Shown piece by piece: positions 47,699-56,275 of a stretch of DNA of 64,000 nt. The notes beneath the pieces are model-generated. The model worked only from the letters and a program-made list of their open reading frames with translations. It had not been told where the DNA came from and ran no database searches. The stretch covers positions 1 to 64,000 of the forward strand of contig NZ_JARNTX010000008.1 in the NCBI RefSeq assembly GCF_029433095.1, in the 5' to 3' direction. Each line of letters starts with the position of its first letter. Within the stretch, counting starts at the first letter, position 1. The DNA is from Hymenobacter sp. YC55. GTDB taxonomy: Bacteria > Bacteroidota > Bacteroidia > Cytophagales > Hymenobacteraceae. The translations under genes and the position numbers were made by a program.

Positions 47699-47873
47699 GC
47701 ACCTTGAGGACGAACCAGAGGACGCGGGCCTAATTCAATCCAAGCCGCCAACGGAGAAGGAGTTGCGGGAACTATCTCAATTCATTGCCCAGAGCAAGCA
47801 ACGTAAAGGGGCCCGGCTTGAGGGAGTGCGGCTGCCTGCCGACGAGCACCAGCCGCAGCAGGAAAAGGTCTAG
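47691..47873 (+). CDS. Small charged partner of the 47150 gene
   Basis: A 60-residue protein (MNKHLEDEPEDAGLIQSKPP; helix KELRELSQFIAQSKQRKG). The start overlaps the preceding gene by 8 bp, so the two are co-translated. Its acidic front and helical middle suit an antitoxin or adaptor; this is inference. Confidence 0.5.
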   Translation: MNKHLEDEPEDAGLIQSKPPTEKELRELSQFIAQSKQRKGARLEGVRLPADEHQPQQEKV

Positions 47874-48190
47874 TACCTCGTCTTTAATCAACAGCATAAC
47901 AGCAGACCGGAAGCACCCCGCTTCCAGTATTTTTTTGGCCAGTAACGAGCCTCAGACAGTAGGCGTCGGGGGGAAGTGATAATGCGTTGGGGAGCTGTTT
48001 TGCGCCGTCTATGCACGTTTTTATGTTCGGGTAACCTTAGCCGCTGCACCACGAGGCCAGTGGCCAGGACAGGAACAAGGCAGAGGGGGAGTAATAGAAG
48101 GGCAACCGAAATAAATCTCCTCAAAGCACTTAAAAAAGGCTGTTAGGGCGGGGTTGTTGCATTACTTCCAGTGGACCTAAAGCCCCCGTT
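47874..48190. other. Intergenic region
   Basis: About 315 bp with no gene seen. Near its end it holds AAAAAAGGCTGTTAGGGCGG and a degenerate palindromic element (GTTGTTGCATTACTTCC), about 30 bp before the 48191 gene. Confidence 0.4.
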
Positions 48191-48469
48191 ATGACTGCTG
48201 CCACCGACCCCGAGCCCCTTGACTTTCGCCTGAACACGGCCGCCGACATTGCCCAACTCAGCAACGAAACCCTGGCCGCGCACATGGCCGAAATGGAGGA
48301 GGACCGGATAGGCAACGCCGGCACCGACGACTGGTATTTGCGGCCCGTACACGAGGCGTGGGACCTATACAACGCCGAGGCCACCCAGCGGCGCGACGCG
48401 GGCGATACGTTTTGGCCGGAGGGCAGCAAGTACGTGCCCCTGGAGGACGGCGACGAGCTGCCTTTCTAG
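48191..48469 (+). CDS. Small acidic hypothetical protein
   Basis: A 92-residue acidic, helical protein (DIAQLSNETLAAHMAEMEED; WYLRPVHEAWDLYNAEATQR) ending in EDGDELPF. Not recognised. It follows a degenerate promoter-like element and is transcribed alone. Confidence 0.6.
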   Translation: MTAATDPEPLDFRLNTAADIAQLSNETLAAHMAEMEEDRIGNAGTDDWYLRPVHEAWDLYNAEATQRRDAGDTFWPEGSKYVPLEDGDELPF

Positions 48470-48666
48470 GGGTTTTTTAGGGACCGGGAAGGAACAGGGT
48501 CAAAACCAAAACAAAGTACCCTAACATACCTAAAAAAGGGCTTTTGGGCCGAATTTTTGCAATTGATACAGCATACCGTAACGTTTTCTTTTCATTCCTC
48601 GCTGACGAATAAATAAAACGTTGAATCCACGACAAGTAGACCGAGCTACCGCAGATTAAGATACCA

Positions 48667-49549
48667 ATGAAGAGGCTGTTCACGTCCGCAAAAGGAGGGA
48701 GCGGCTACGAGCTTATCGATGAAGCTTGCGGGGGCCTAATTAAGAAAGTGGTGGAAATCGAAACCAAGTCCGAGGTTGGGAAGGGAAACGGCCCAAGCAG
48801 AAGTTCGGTATCATCAGCTTCTGCGAGATTGACGAGGGTACCGGATTCATTACTGACAACTTCGCCCCGGAAATTAAGCCTTTCTTGCTCCAGCTTACGG
48901 AGCAGTACACTAACGTCGAAATCGAGATGCTGCTAACCCTGAAGAGCGGCCACGCGCACCGGCTCTACTGGTTGCTGGCCAGTTGGGATGACGTAGGGTC
49001 CTGGGAGGTGGAATTGGACGTGCTGCGGGCGCAACTGCTGGGAGCGGAGGAGCAGGATTCAGCCTACTCCGCTTTCTACAACTTCAAACGCTACGTCTGT
49101 GAACCCGCCATGAAGGATTTCCACGAACTGGGCTAGATGGTGAGCTTCGAGCCAATCAAGGATGGCAAACGGGTAGCCAAGGTGGCGTTCACCATCCCAA
49201 GCATCAAGGGTAGAATGAGGGTGCTAAGCCGGAGGCCAAGGTTATCGACATTAGCTCCCTAAGCGTTCAGAAACCGGCCAAGGTGGAACCTGCGCCACCA
49301 CCGGCAGGTGCTGAGTCCACGATGGCCGAACGTATCGCTGGGCGCTTGCGCAAGCCTAGGGTACCCGAGGCGCAGATTGAAACTGTGCTTGAGTTCCTGG
49401 GCGAAGATTCCGAGAAGCAGGCCAAGTTCATGAAGGTGACGCACCGCATCCTCCAGGACTACGAGGCCGGGAGCAAGAGCTTCGATAACGTTGCGGGCAC
49501 GGCCATCAACATTATCAAGAGCGAGTTCTTCCGCATCTTCGAAAAGTAA
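48667..49549 (+). pseudogene. repA: Broken Rep_3-family plasmid replication initiator
   Basis: Joined across frames, the segments read as a Rep_3 (winged-helix) initiator: GGLIKKVVEIETKSEVGKG, then FGIISFCEIDEGTGFITDNF, then SGHAHRLYWLLASWDDVGSW, LDVLRAQLLGAEEQ, YNFKRYVCEPAMKDFHELG, FEPIKDGKRVAKVAFTI, and a C-terminus ending in KSEFFRIFEK. It has a frameshift near 48785, a TAG at 49134-49136, a second frameshift near 49210, and it lacks about 60 N-terminal residues. It cannot make a full initiator as written. Confidence 0.8.
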
Positions 49550-49571
49550 GCACACCCAACACTAAGTTCGG

Positions 49572-49606
49572 AGCCGGGTCCTTTCACAGGGGTTCGGCTT
49601 TTTTAT
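49572..49606 (+). terminator. Terminator after the rep remnant
   Basis: AGCCG ... CGGCT stem with a partially paired inner part, followed by TTTTTT. Confidence 0.65.
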
Positions 49607-49637
49607 TGCCCGTCGTAGACATCGGCGGTGACGTGGC

Positions 49638-50480
49638 CTATCCTGCTTCTCTAAAGTGGAGTGGGGTCAGGTTTTTCATCAGAAATACGTTCTTCATTTC
49701 TGTGATAGCTGGTTCGCGCTCATCAGCCAGAAAACGCTCGATTGAATACTCTATATCCCATATGCTCCGAGTGTTCCTGAGGTTCCTGTTCTTGAGTGCT
49801 CGGGCAGTCAGCTCAAATATCTTTGCTCTCATAAATTCGGCGTCACTGTAGGATTTTCTTATGTCCCTGCGGACGCTTTCGAATACTCCCTCCGCTGATA
49901 TAAACTGGAATTTAGGGTTATCAGGATTTGCAGAATTCAAGGCTACTACTGCGTTGTCTAACCCATCCCGGCTCAGCAAAGACTCAAAGAATTCGTAAAA
50001 GCCTTCTTCTACTTCCCTCTGGGGCACCCTACTGAACGTGCCGATAACTCCACAAAAAGGGGCTTCGATAACCGGCGAAATCTCTCCGAACATGAAGCCG
50101 CCGTAGCAGGTAGCCAAGGAAACCATGAGGTTGTTTCTAGTGGCTATATTGATATTCCGAAAGTAGTTTGCTAGTTCGCTCCAGGGCATGACTTCTCCGG
50201 ATGCCAACTCCAATCCCTTGGGGTTACCGTGCATTTCGAAGTGCAGGAACGGAAGCTGGGTCTTCTTCTGCACATAATCCACTACGCGCTTCAGGAATCT
50301 GCACAAGTTCCTCTTTGTAGGAACCTGTACCAACTCGCAGGAAACGGCTGGCATCTGTCCCGTGCGACGCCTTAATAAATCACGGTAGAGTGTAGAACCT
50401 GTTTGCGGTTCGTCCTTTGGTAGAGACTCGACAACCCAAATCTTGTTGTAGCGGAAAGCTCCTGTTCTTATAAGCGCCAT
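49638..50480 (-). CDS. CHAT/caspase-like cysteine protease
   Basis: A 280-residue protein. His84 in FLHFEMHGNPKGLEL and Cys125 in MVSLATCYGGF form the His-Cys dyad of CHAT/caspase-like peptidases, followed by GVIGTFSRVPQREVEEGFYEF as in that fold. In bacteria such proteases act as effectors in anti-phage systems or regulated cleavage. The C-terminal 70 residues are helical and basic. It lies 72 bp after the Cys/His-rich gene at 50553-51623 on the same strand, so the two probably form a unit. Confidence 0.7.
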   Translation of the reverse strand: MALIRTGAFRYNKIWVVESLPKDEPQTGSTLYRDLLRRRTGQMPAVSCELVQVPTKRNLCRFLKRVVDYVQKKTQLPFLHFEMHGNPKGLELASGEVMPWSELANYFRNINIATRNNLMVSLATCYGGFMFGEISPVIEAPFCGVIGTFSRVPQREVEEGFYEFFESLLSRDGLDNAVVALNSANPDNPKFQFISAEGVFESVRRDIRKSYSDAEFMRAKIFELTARALKNRNLRNTRSIWDIEYSIERFLADEREPAITEMKNVFLMKNLTPLHFREAG

Positions 50481-50552
50481 ATGTTTATGATTGAAGACTC
50501 CAATTTCAGCTCAATCCGGGGTCCCGCTTATTTGTTATTAGCTTCCTGGTTC

Positions 50553-51623
50553 TTAAACAACACCCTCAAATATGTTTACTTCGACAGGTAGATGCTTGTT
50601 CTCATAATCTAAGTGATGGTCTATGGCTTTTAAAATCTTTTTCTCTTGGCCTGTTGATTTAAGATTTTCGTAAAAGGCTGGTGACATACACCAAGTTTCT
50701 ACTCGTTTAATAAGCACATCGCTTATTAATTTAAATTTTTCTGAAATTGTTAATTTAGTTATTTCGTCTACTTGAATACCACTAATATTATTGATAAGAT
50801 TGCTGTATCCAATTAATACTGTCAAGCTATTGTCATTAGGAATAAGGTGCAGAAATACTATAGGGATCTCGGAGTAGCTAATCATATTATCAGACTTTTG
50901 CCGATAATCTGGAATAAAATTATTCACTATTCTTGGGTCAAATATTGCGTAATGTTCTTCTGTGTAAAACGTGGAAGTCGCAACTGAAACCCTTGGTAAT
51001 TCAAAAGTTATAAACTTCAATGCGGTATTATTCGCGGGATTGCTGATAAACCATTCAAGGGTCCGTTTTAAGATATAATGTTTTAAGCAATTGCCGATTT
51101 TCTCTGCCTTAATCATCCTCCAATGAGTTTTTTGGGCTTCAGGCATGTCGACAAAGAGCGGGTCCCGCAGTATCTCATCAATAATAAGTATCGTATACTC
51201 ATCTACCTGCATTAAGCGTAAGTATGCCCTGTAAGAAAGTAATAGCTGCGTCTTTGGGTCTGAGTAATCAGGATTCGGATTATCCTCAAAACTAGAAAAT
51301 AAGTCGTTATCGCAAGGAGGATTGCAAAATCCCCAATAGGCCATCATATTTAATTCGGGACCCGCAGGTGAGAATTGGTATATCTGGCCTTCTGTAAATT
51401 TTAACTGTTGAAAATAATCGCTTGTAGACAGTTGAATTATTTTGTCTTTGCCATGTATTTTACCTATTATATGATTCCATAATACTTTATTTTGTAAAAC
51501 ATGTGAATTTATTGCCATATTATGGGTTTTGCATAGAGGATTATAGCAAACATGTGATACTTTGTTAACGGCTATAATTATTTCTTTGATGCGATTATTT
51601 ATCTTCTTTAATGAGTTATCCAT
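50553..51623 (-). CDS. Cys/His-rich N-terminal protein, possible sensor partner of the CHAT protease
   Basis: A 356-residue protein from conspicuously AT-rich DNA. The N-terminus (CYNPLCKTHNMAINSHVLQN) matches the Cys-x4-Cys...SH metal-site pattern found in a group of defence-associated unknown proteins. The rest is helical and strand-mixed without a recognised domain (CDNDLFSSFEDNPNP; ILIIDEILRDPLFVD). Upstream of the protease gene, it could sense infection or regulate the protease; this is speculative. Confidence 0.55.
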   Translation of the reverse strand: MDNSLKKINNRIKEIIIAVNKVSHVCYNPLCKTHNMAINSHVLQNKVLWNHIIGKIHGKDKIIQLSTSDYFQQLKFTEGQIYQFSPAGPELNMMAYWGFCNPPCDNDLFSSFEDNPNPDYSDPKTQLLLSYRAYLRLMQVDEYTILIIDEILRDPLFVDMPEAQKTHWRMIKAEKIGNCLKHYILKRTLEWFISNPANNTALKFITFELPRVSVATSTFYTEEHYAIFDPRIVNNFIPDYRQKSDNMISYSEIPIVFLHLIPNDNSLTVLIGYSNLINNISGIQVDEITKLTISEKFKLISDVLIKRVETWCMSPAFYENLKSTGQEKKILKAIDHHLDYENKHLPVEVNIFEGVV

Positions 51624-51683
51624 TCAATAAAGTGCTTAGAATTTTGTTAAATATTGAGTGTCCGCTACAATCTAACTGAAATG

Positions 51684-52979
51684 TTAAGTGATGCACCATA
51701 GCTCGTCCCAATCAGTCGTGTAAGCGGAACTCTTAAAGTCAGCTTTGCTATCCCAAACCGGGCGTTCTCCTTTCTTCACGAACGCCGATGCGAAGGTCAC
51801 GGCCCCGGACCCGAACCGTTCGTTAAGCTTATCCAGGTCTTTCATCAGCTTGTCGCGGGCCTCTCCGACGTTGACCTTGGCGAACAAATCAAGCTGCTGC
51901 TGACCGTCCGTTTCCAGGCCATCGAAGATGACCCCGGCTTTCTTGTAGACGCACCCCGGTTGCCATAGCCGCTTGAGGGCCGTGCGGGCTAAGCGTATCA
52001 GGTCGGAGGTGTCGCTGCTGGCTACCGGCAGCGTGATGACGGTGGAGGATGAATGCGGCCCTGGCTCCAAACTGAACCGGTCTTTGCTCAGGAATACCGA
52101 CATGGTATTGGCTGCGGAACCCTGGCGACGGAGCTTTTCAGCGGCCCTGGCAGTGAAGGCACTAACCGCGCCCAGAACGTCGGAAAAGGCGGTCAGGGGC
52201 GTCCCAAACGTGCGGCTGTAGGTAATCGACTGGCGGGACAGGGTACCGTCCTCTGAGGGCTGCAATTGGTGGCACACCTTGCCCTGGAGTTCCCTAAGGA
52301 GCCGGACCCCGACAACACCACCTAAGAACTTCCTGGCCCAACTTTCACTCTGCTGGGTAAGTTGAGCTGCGGTGCGAATTCCCTGAGCTTGGAGCTTGAG
52401 GGCGTATTGGTACCCGATTCCCCATACATCACCCACGGCCGTTAGCTCCAGGGCCTTTCGGCGCTTCTCCTCAGTGTCCAGGTAACAAACTCCCTTCATG
52501 GCCGGGTACTTCTTGGCTATCCGGTTCGCCAGCTTAGCCAAGGTCTTCGTGGGCGCTATGCCTACGCAGGTCGGAATCTTGGTGCGCTTGCGTATCTGTT
52601 CCCGGACCTCGGCTCCGAACGCAGCAAGGTTGGGATGCAGGTAACGGTTCATGCCGTGCAAATCTAAAAAGCACTCATCAATGGAGTAGATTTCGATGGT
52701 GGGTGCGACGGAAGCCAAGTAGTGCATGACCCGGCGCGACATGTCCCCGTAGAGCGCGTAATTGCTGGAGAACACACGAACTTTGTTGTACTCCAAGTCA
52801 GGTTTTACCTGAAAATAGGGGTCCCCCATTTGGAACCCGAGGGCCTTTGCCTCAGCGGAGCGAGAAATCAGGCAACCGTCGTTATTTGAAAGCACCACTA
52901 CGGGTACATTAGCCAGGGAGGCCCGGAACACTCGCTCACAGCTTACGTAGAAATTGTTGCAATCTACGAGCGCGAACAT
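51684..52979 (-). CDS. umuC: Y-family DNA polymerase (UmuC type)
   Basis: A 431-residue translesion polymerase. MFALVDCNNFYVSCERVF carries the first catalytic Asp, and YSIDECFLDL the catalytic Asp-Glu pair; SNNDGCLISRS and TKTLAKLANRIAKKYP are also typical. The C-terminal 'little finger' and tail are present, so it looks intact. No umuD-like gene precedes it: the 160 bp upstream hold no gene. Plasmid UmuC proteins raise mutation tolerance after DNA damage; regulation by LexA cannot be judged here. Confidence 0.95.
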   Translation of the reverse strand: MFALVDCNNFYVSCERVFRASLANVPVVVLSNNDGCLISRSAEAKALGFQMGDPYFQVKPDLEYNKVRVFSSNYALYGDMSRRVMHYLASVAPTIEIYSIDECFLDLHGMNRYLHPNLAAFGAEVREQIRKRTKIPTCVGIAPTKTLAKLANRIAKKYPAMKGVCYLDTEEKRRKALELTAVGDVWGIGYQYALKLQAQGIRTAAQLTQQSESWARKFLGGVVGVRLLRELQGKVCHQLQPSEDGTLSRQSITYSRTFGTPLTAFSDVLGAVSAFTARAAEKLRRQGSAANTMSVFLSKDRFSLEPGPHSSSTVITLPVASSDTSDLIRLARTALKRLWQPGCVYKKAGVIFDGLETDGQQQLDLFAKVNVGEARDKLMKDLDKLNERFGSGAVTFASAFVKKGERPVWDSKADFKSSAYTTDWDELWCIT

Positions 52980-53140
52980 AGCCTCACTGCGTCTAATAGT
53001 AGCGTTTTATGTAAGCTGGTGTGTTGCATAGCAGGTCTTTTACATGGTTTTGATGCAAGTATACGCCATGCTAAACAATTTAGGTTGTAATTACTAAAAG
53101 TATTTGCAACATATCTGGGTGGGGAAGCCACTAATCCAGG
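52980..53140. other. Region upstream of umuC
   Basis: No gene or clear operator recognised; no LexA-like palindrome was identified by eye. Confidence 0.3.
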
Positions 53141-53359
53141 TTACAGGGTCCAGTATTTCATAGCAAGAAGAACTAACAGCGCCGCACCGATAAGTACACC
53201 TAGAATAGATAGCAGCCACCAGCCTACGCGCCGTTCTCCAGGCGTTCTGGGACGGTTCCGAACGCTGGGCGTGGCCGCAAGCCAAATCAGCAGCCCCACG
53301 ACCACAGCCGGGGTACTGAAGAAGAAGAGGTAGAGTACGGCATAGTAAAACACAAACAT
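53141..53359 (-). CDS. Small two-helix membrane protein
   Basis: A 72-residue protein with helices at about residues 5-28 (YAVLYLFFFSTPAVVVGLLI) and 48-68 (LSILGVLIGAALLVLLAM), separated by a basic loop. Its start lies 23 bp after the stop of the 53383 gene, so they form an operon. Not recognised. Confidence 0.6.
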   Translation of the reverse strand: MFVFYYAVLYLFFFSTPAVVVGLLIWLAATPSVRNRPRTPGERRVGWWLLSILGVLIGAALLVLLAMKYWTL

Positions 53360-53382
53360 CGGCGTGTCGGTAACGAGGCCCG

Positions 53383-53646
53383 CTACTCTAGTTTCAAATC
53401 GTCCAGGTTGACAACAGAGGCGTAGGATTCTAGGAGCGCCGTGCTTACAAAGGTTATGAGCCGTTCCTGGAGAACGTTATCGATGGGATTGTAAAACAAC
53501 TCCACGAAGAAGCCGCCTTCCATGTGGTAAAGGGCGACAGTATCTACTTCTTCATAGCGGGTTGCTAGATGTCGGCCTTCATCCCAAACGAGCTGGGCTT
53601 GTTGGTCGAAGGGTAAGGCCCGGAAGGCATGATGGGAGGTAGGCAT
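53383..53646 (-). CDS. Small hypothetical protein
   Basis: An 87-residue soluble protein. Its core (HLATRYEEVDTVALYHMEGG; FVELFYNPIDNVLQERLITF) suggests a small alpha-beta fold. Co-transcribed with the downstream membrane protein. Unknown. Confidence 0.6.
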   Translation of the reverse strand: MPTSHHAFRALPFDQQAQLVWDEGRHLATRYEEVDTVALYHMEGGFFVELFYNPIDNVLQERLITFVSTALLESYASVVNLDDLKLE

Positions 53647-53794
53647 AATAGCAAGTGAACAGCTAATGATTTGCTAATAAGGTAGCGTAAAACATTTGCA
53701 GCCTATATCGATATATCTTATTGTAGGGAATTAGGCTGGCGCTCCTTTAAAGAGTTGCTCATCAAGCAAATGTAACGCGTACAATCGACTAGCT
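53647..53794. other. AT-rich intergenic region
   Basis: No gene seen. It probably carries the promoter for the 53646 gene on the minus strand, but no copy of the dispersed palindromic element is present. Confidence 0.35.
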
Positions 53795-54709
53795 CTAAGT
53801 CTTATCTGCTAATAAGTATAAGTCCGTTCTGATTCTTTTAAATGATCTACCTGCAAATTCAGCAAGCTTTGCAGCCTCCTGGATTGGATAAAAGGTTTCC
53901 AAACGCTGAACCTTTTTCGCGCCGGCTTTTGTGCTCTCGGGAATAGGCTTTACGTGGACGGCGTATATCTCACCACCTAAATCTTTTTTGAAGTAGATGT
54001 TGACTTCTTCTTCACCGCTGAGGGTGGTAGGTTTAGGCAGAACTGAAAACAAATATTTAATCCTATCAATAATATCCTCCAAGCTACTCAGACTCAACAA
54101 CGACTTACCAGTAATTCGGTCTAAGTCCAACGCTCCGTTTCGTATGACATGCCGATTTAGAATGTGCATAATCGACACTTTATCAAAGCGGATGACAACA
54201 TTCCCATACGGAAGGTCCAAAGAAGTAAGATCGTGCTTTGCGAGATAGTCATCGTAGAGCCTTTCACTTCTAATGCGCAGGAATTCTAGCTTAGCCTTTA
54301 ATACAGCAGTTTTCTCGGCTAGCTCATCTCCTGTATCCTTCTTTCTTAGCTCTTTATGCTCAATATTGAATTCCTTTCGCACCTGCCTAAAAAATAAGTC
54401 AGTTGCATTTGAATCATATTTAGACTCAAATGCATCTACTCTCTTTCTTAACTCCTGGTAAGGACTATAATTTCTATGCGCTATTTCCTCTACAGCCGCA
54501 TTAGGGCCAGATAGCAAATGTAAACCGGTAATGAATACGTGGTCTGAACAAATTTCTTCATAACGTTTAAATGAATCTGTAGAATCAGACTCAGCACCCA
54601 TTAGGAACGTACAAAAATCTGATTCTTCTTCAAAGGAAAGCTTTTCGTCGTTTGCAAGCCGATGGAAATAGGACTGAAGTTCATCGACACTAATAGAATG
54701 CCAAGCCAT
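53795..54709 (-). CDS. Hypothetical protein, possible RNase-like C-terminus
   Basis: A 304-residue protein. The N-terminal half is helical. The C-terminal half has SIMHILNRHVIRNGALDLDR, EEVNIYFKKDLGGEIYAVHV and KKVQRLETFYPI, an order of His, strand and Lys residues that loosely recalls BECR-type RNase toxins. The resemblance is weak. It lies in the AT-rich minus-strand group and could be a stand-alone toxin or a phage-response effector. Confidence 0.5.
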   Translation of the reverse strand: MAWHSISVDELQSYFHRLANDEKLSFEEESDFCTFLMGAESDSTDSFKRYEEICSDHVFITGLHLLSGPNAAVEEIAHRNYSPYQELRKRVDAFESKYDSNATDLFFRQVRKEFNIEHKELRKKDTGDELAEKTAVLKAKLEFLRIRSERLYDDYLAKHDLTSLDLPYGNVVIRFDKVSIMHILNRHVIRNGALDLDRITGKSLLSLSSLEDIIDRIKYLFSVLPKPTTLSGEEEVNIYFKKDLGGEIYAVHVKPIPESTKAGAKKVQRLETFYPIQEAAKLAEFAGRSFKRIRTDLYLLADKT

Positions 54710-54773
54710 ATAACAACATGGTTCAACTCTGAAATAGATAAATAAATTGATGAAATACTATAGGTCTAATTAT

Positions 54774-55022
54774 CTATTTTTTCAATTCTTTATTTATAGC
54801 CTTGATCTGATCAAACATCATGATCAAAATGGGTAGCAATCCAAACGGAATAAGTAATAAAGGTGTGAATCCTTTATTAATTGTTTTAAACAATGTGATT
54901 CCAAACAGCACTATTAAAACCGCTATTAGTATACCGGCAGCAAAAGATGTGTTTTTTTTCTTTTTAATTAAATCTTTTATCGACATTTCAATCAAATCAT
55001 TTTTTTTGAATTGGTTTTCCAT
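54774..55022 (-). CDS. Small membrane protein
   Basis: An 82-residue protein with a Lys-rich amphipathic N-terminus (IEMSIKDLIKKKKN) and two helices (AAGILIAVLIVLFGITLF; PLLLIPFGLLPILIMMF). A common but functionally unknown type in Bacteroidota, sometimes mislabelled as a redox-active disulfide protein. Confidence 0.6.
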   Translation of the reverse strand: MENQFKKNDLIEMSIKDLIKKKKNTSFAAGILIAVLIVLFGITLFKTINKGFTPLLLIPFGLLPILIMMFDQIKAINKELKK

Positions 55023-55094
55023 TTTTTCAGTGTTTTACAACTACTACCAACATAAGATTTGGGTAAGGACAAGCCGCAACGCCGGGGCTTTTTG

Positions 55095-55310
55095 TTAGGA
55101 ACCACTGTAGCCAGTGTCGGCTGACTTTTCTACTACAAAAGTTACGTAGACAGTAGAAAGCTCTGGCACCGGAGCACTGGTAACGTGAACAATGCGCCAG
55201 CCAGCTTCTAGTGCCTTACCAATTGCAGTGCTACTAGCAAATTCATAGCCTTCCGGTGTAAAGCCTGTTACCGCTGTATGGAATGGCTCAATAATGACGC
55301 GTTGTGGCAT
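55095..55310 (-). CDS. Small hypothetical protein
   Basis: A 71-residue soluble protein (VIIEPFHTAVTGFTPEGYEF; AGWRIVHVTSAPVPELSTVY). Strand-rich, one possible DUF4177-like fold by general pattern, but not secure. Isolated between the AT-rich group and the terminator at 55381. Confidence 0.5.
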   Translation of the reverse strand: MPQRVIIEPFHTAVTGFTPEGYEFASSTAIGKALEAGWRIVHVTSAPVPELSTVYVTFVVEKSADTGYSGS

Positions 55311-55380
55311 AGGGCAAGTTTAGTTAAGAGTGAGCCGCCAATATAGGGCTACGACATACAACCCATCGGGCATGAGTATA

Positions 55381-55428
55381 AAAAAGCCCTGACTGGGTAA
55401 GGACAAGCCTACCCAGTCAGGGCTTTTT
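55381..55428 (-). terminator. Strong bidirectional terminator
   Basis: 19 bp arms AAAAAGCCCTGACTGGGTA/TACCCAGTCAGGGCTTTTT with a 10 nt loop. It lies just past the stop of the 55448 lipoprotein gene, which is transcribed towards it. GGGTAAGGACAAGCC in its loop side (55395-55409) also occurs at 55061-55075. Confidence 0.95.
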
Positions 55429-55447
55429 GCTTGGGGGCTAGCGGGCT

Positions 55448-55852
55448 TTATTCTCCAATCACATACACTGCCACGGCCAGCGTGCCGGAGCCACGAGCGG
55501 TCGTCTTTTTCACTTCCTTGCCGTCGAGCAGAATAGAGGTAGTTATCTCCGAAGAGGCCGGGCCGGCGGGCACGCTGGCCGACACGGTGAGATTGTCGCC
55601 GCGCTTCATGTTGCGCTTGAAGGTGAAGGTCTGGGGGAGGGCTGTGGTGGCCAGCGTGGTGTTGGCTCCGGTTTCGTTGCCATAAGCTACATAGTCGGCG
55701 CTGGTATTCGTTGTGGAGCTAACCCGGTATTCCACTAGGTAGTCCTTCGGACCGACAGCGGGCGTGGCCTGGTCCTCATCATCTTTAGAGCAGCCGGTGG
55801 TGGAAAGCGCGAGCGTGGCGCAGGAGAGAAGCAGGAAGGCAAGGTTTTTCAT
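55448..55852 (-). CDS. MmpS-like small lipoprotein
   Basis: A 134-residue lipoprotein with lipobox TTGCSK after a signal sequence. The body (DYLVEYRVSSTTNTSADYVA; LPQTFTFKRNMKRGDNLTVS; SEITTSILLDGKEVKKTTAR) follows the strand order of MmpS-like beta-sandwich proteins. It is probably periplasmic or outer-membrane anchored. Function unknown. A strong terminator follows its stop. Confidence 0.7.
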   Translation of the reverse strand: MKNLAFLLLSCATLALSTTGCSKDDEDQATPAVGPKDYLVEYRVSSTTNTSADYVAYGNETGANTTLATTALPQTFTFKRNMKRGDNLTVSASVPAGPASSEITTSILLDGKEVKKTTARGSGTLAVAVYVIGE

Positions 55853-56229
55853 GGCTAGTAAAGGAATGGGAAGAAATGGGATATGTGATAATACTTCTGA
55901 AAAGTAAACAGGATATAGGGGATGAGCCGAATATAATATGCATTATTCGCTTTACGGGCTAAAAAGGGCATAAATGGGCGCGATTCTTGTGCCTAAGTAA
56001 GCACACCGGCACTCCCGGCGGCCTTAGAGCAAGCTCAGTTCTAGCACTGGGTTTTTCCCTGCTAAGACCAACCAAGTAAGCCGGCACGTTCAAGTGGATT
56101 GACCACGGGGATTTTGTGTTGCCGGTGGGCTTAGCAGGCAAGGAGGCGGCGGGAAGAAAAAGGCCTTTACAACACGCGAGGGCATAAAAAAGCAGGAATC
56201 AAGGGGCTAAAGAGTCAACTTGGCCGAGT
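55853..56229. other. Intergenic region with one element copy
   Basis: About 375 bp without a convincing gene. An element copy at 55987-56005 (TTGTGCCTAAGTAAGCACA) has no plus-strand gene near its right side. It may belong to the lipoprotein gene at 55852 (134 bp) or to a lost gene. Confidence 0.45.
55987..56005 (+). promoter_or_regulatory. Orphan palindromic element
   Basis: TTGTGCCTAAGTAAGCACA with symmetric ends TTGTGC and GCACA; the following 220 bp carry no gene. Confidence 0.5.
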
Positions 56230-56250
56230 TTATGTATCTATATACGTACA
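56230..56250 (+). promoter_or_regulatory. Palindromic element before 56276 gene
   Basis: TTATGTATCTATATACGTAC plus A, 25 bp before the ATG. Confidence 0.7.
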
Positions 56251-56275
56251 ACATCCTCACCATTAGCCTCTTCCG

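Noticed and set aside
55061..55409. GGGTAAGGACAAGCC at 55061 and 55395 as a mobile repeat
   Set aside because: Only two copies 330 bp apart; the second is part of a terminator loop, so a simple local duplication explains it.
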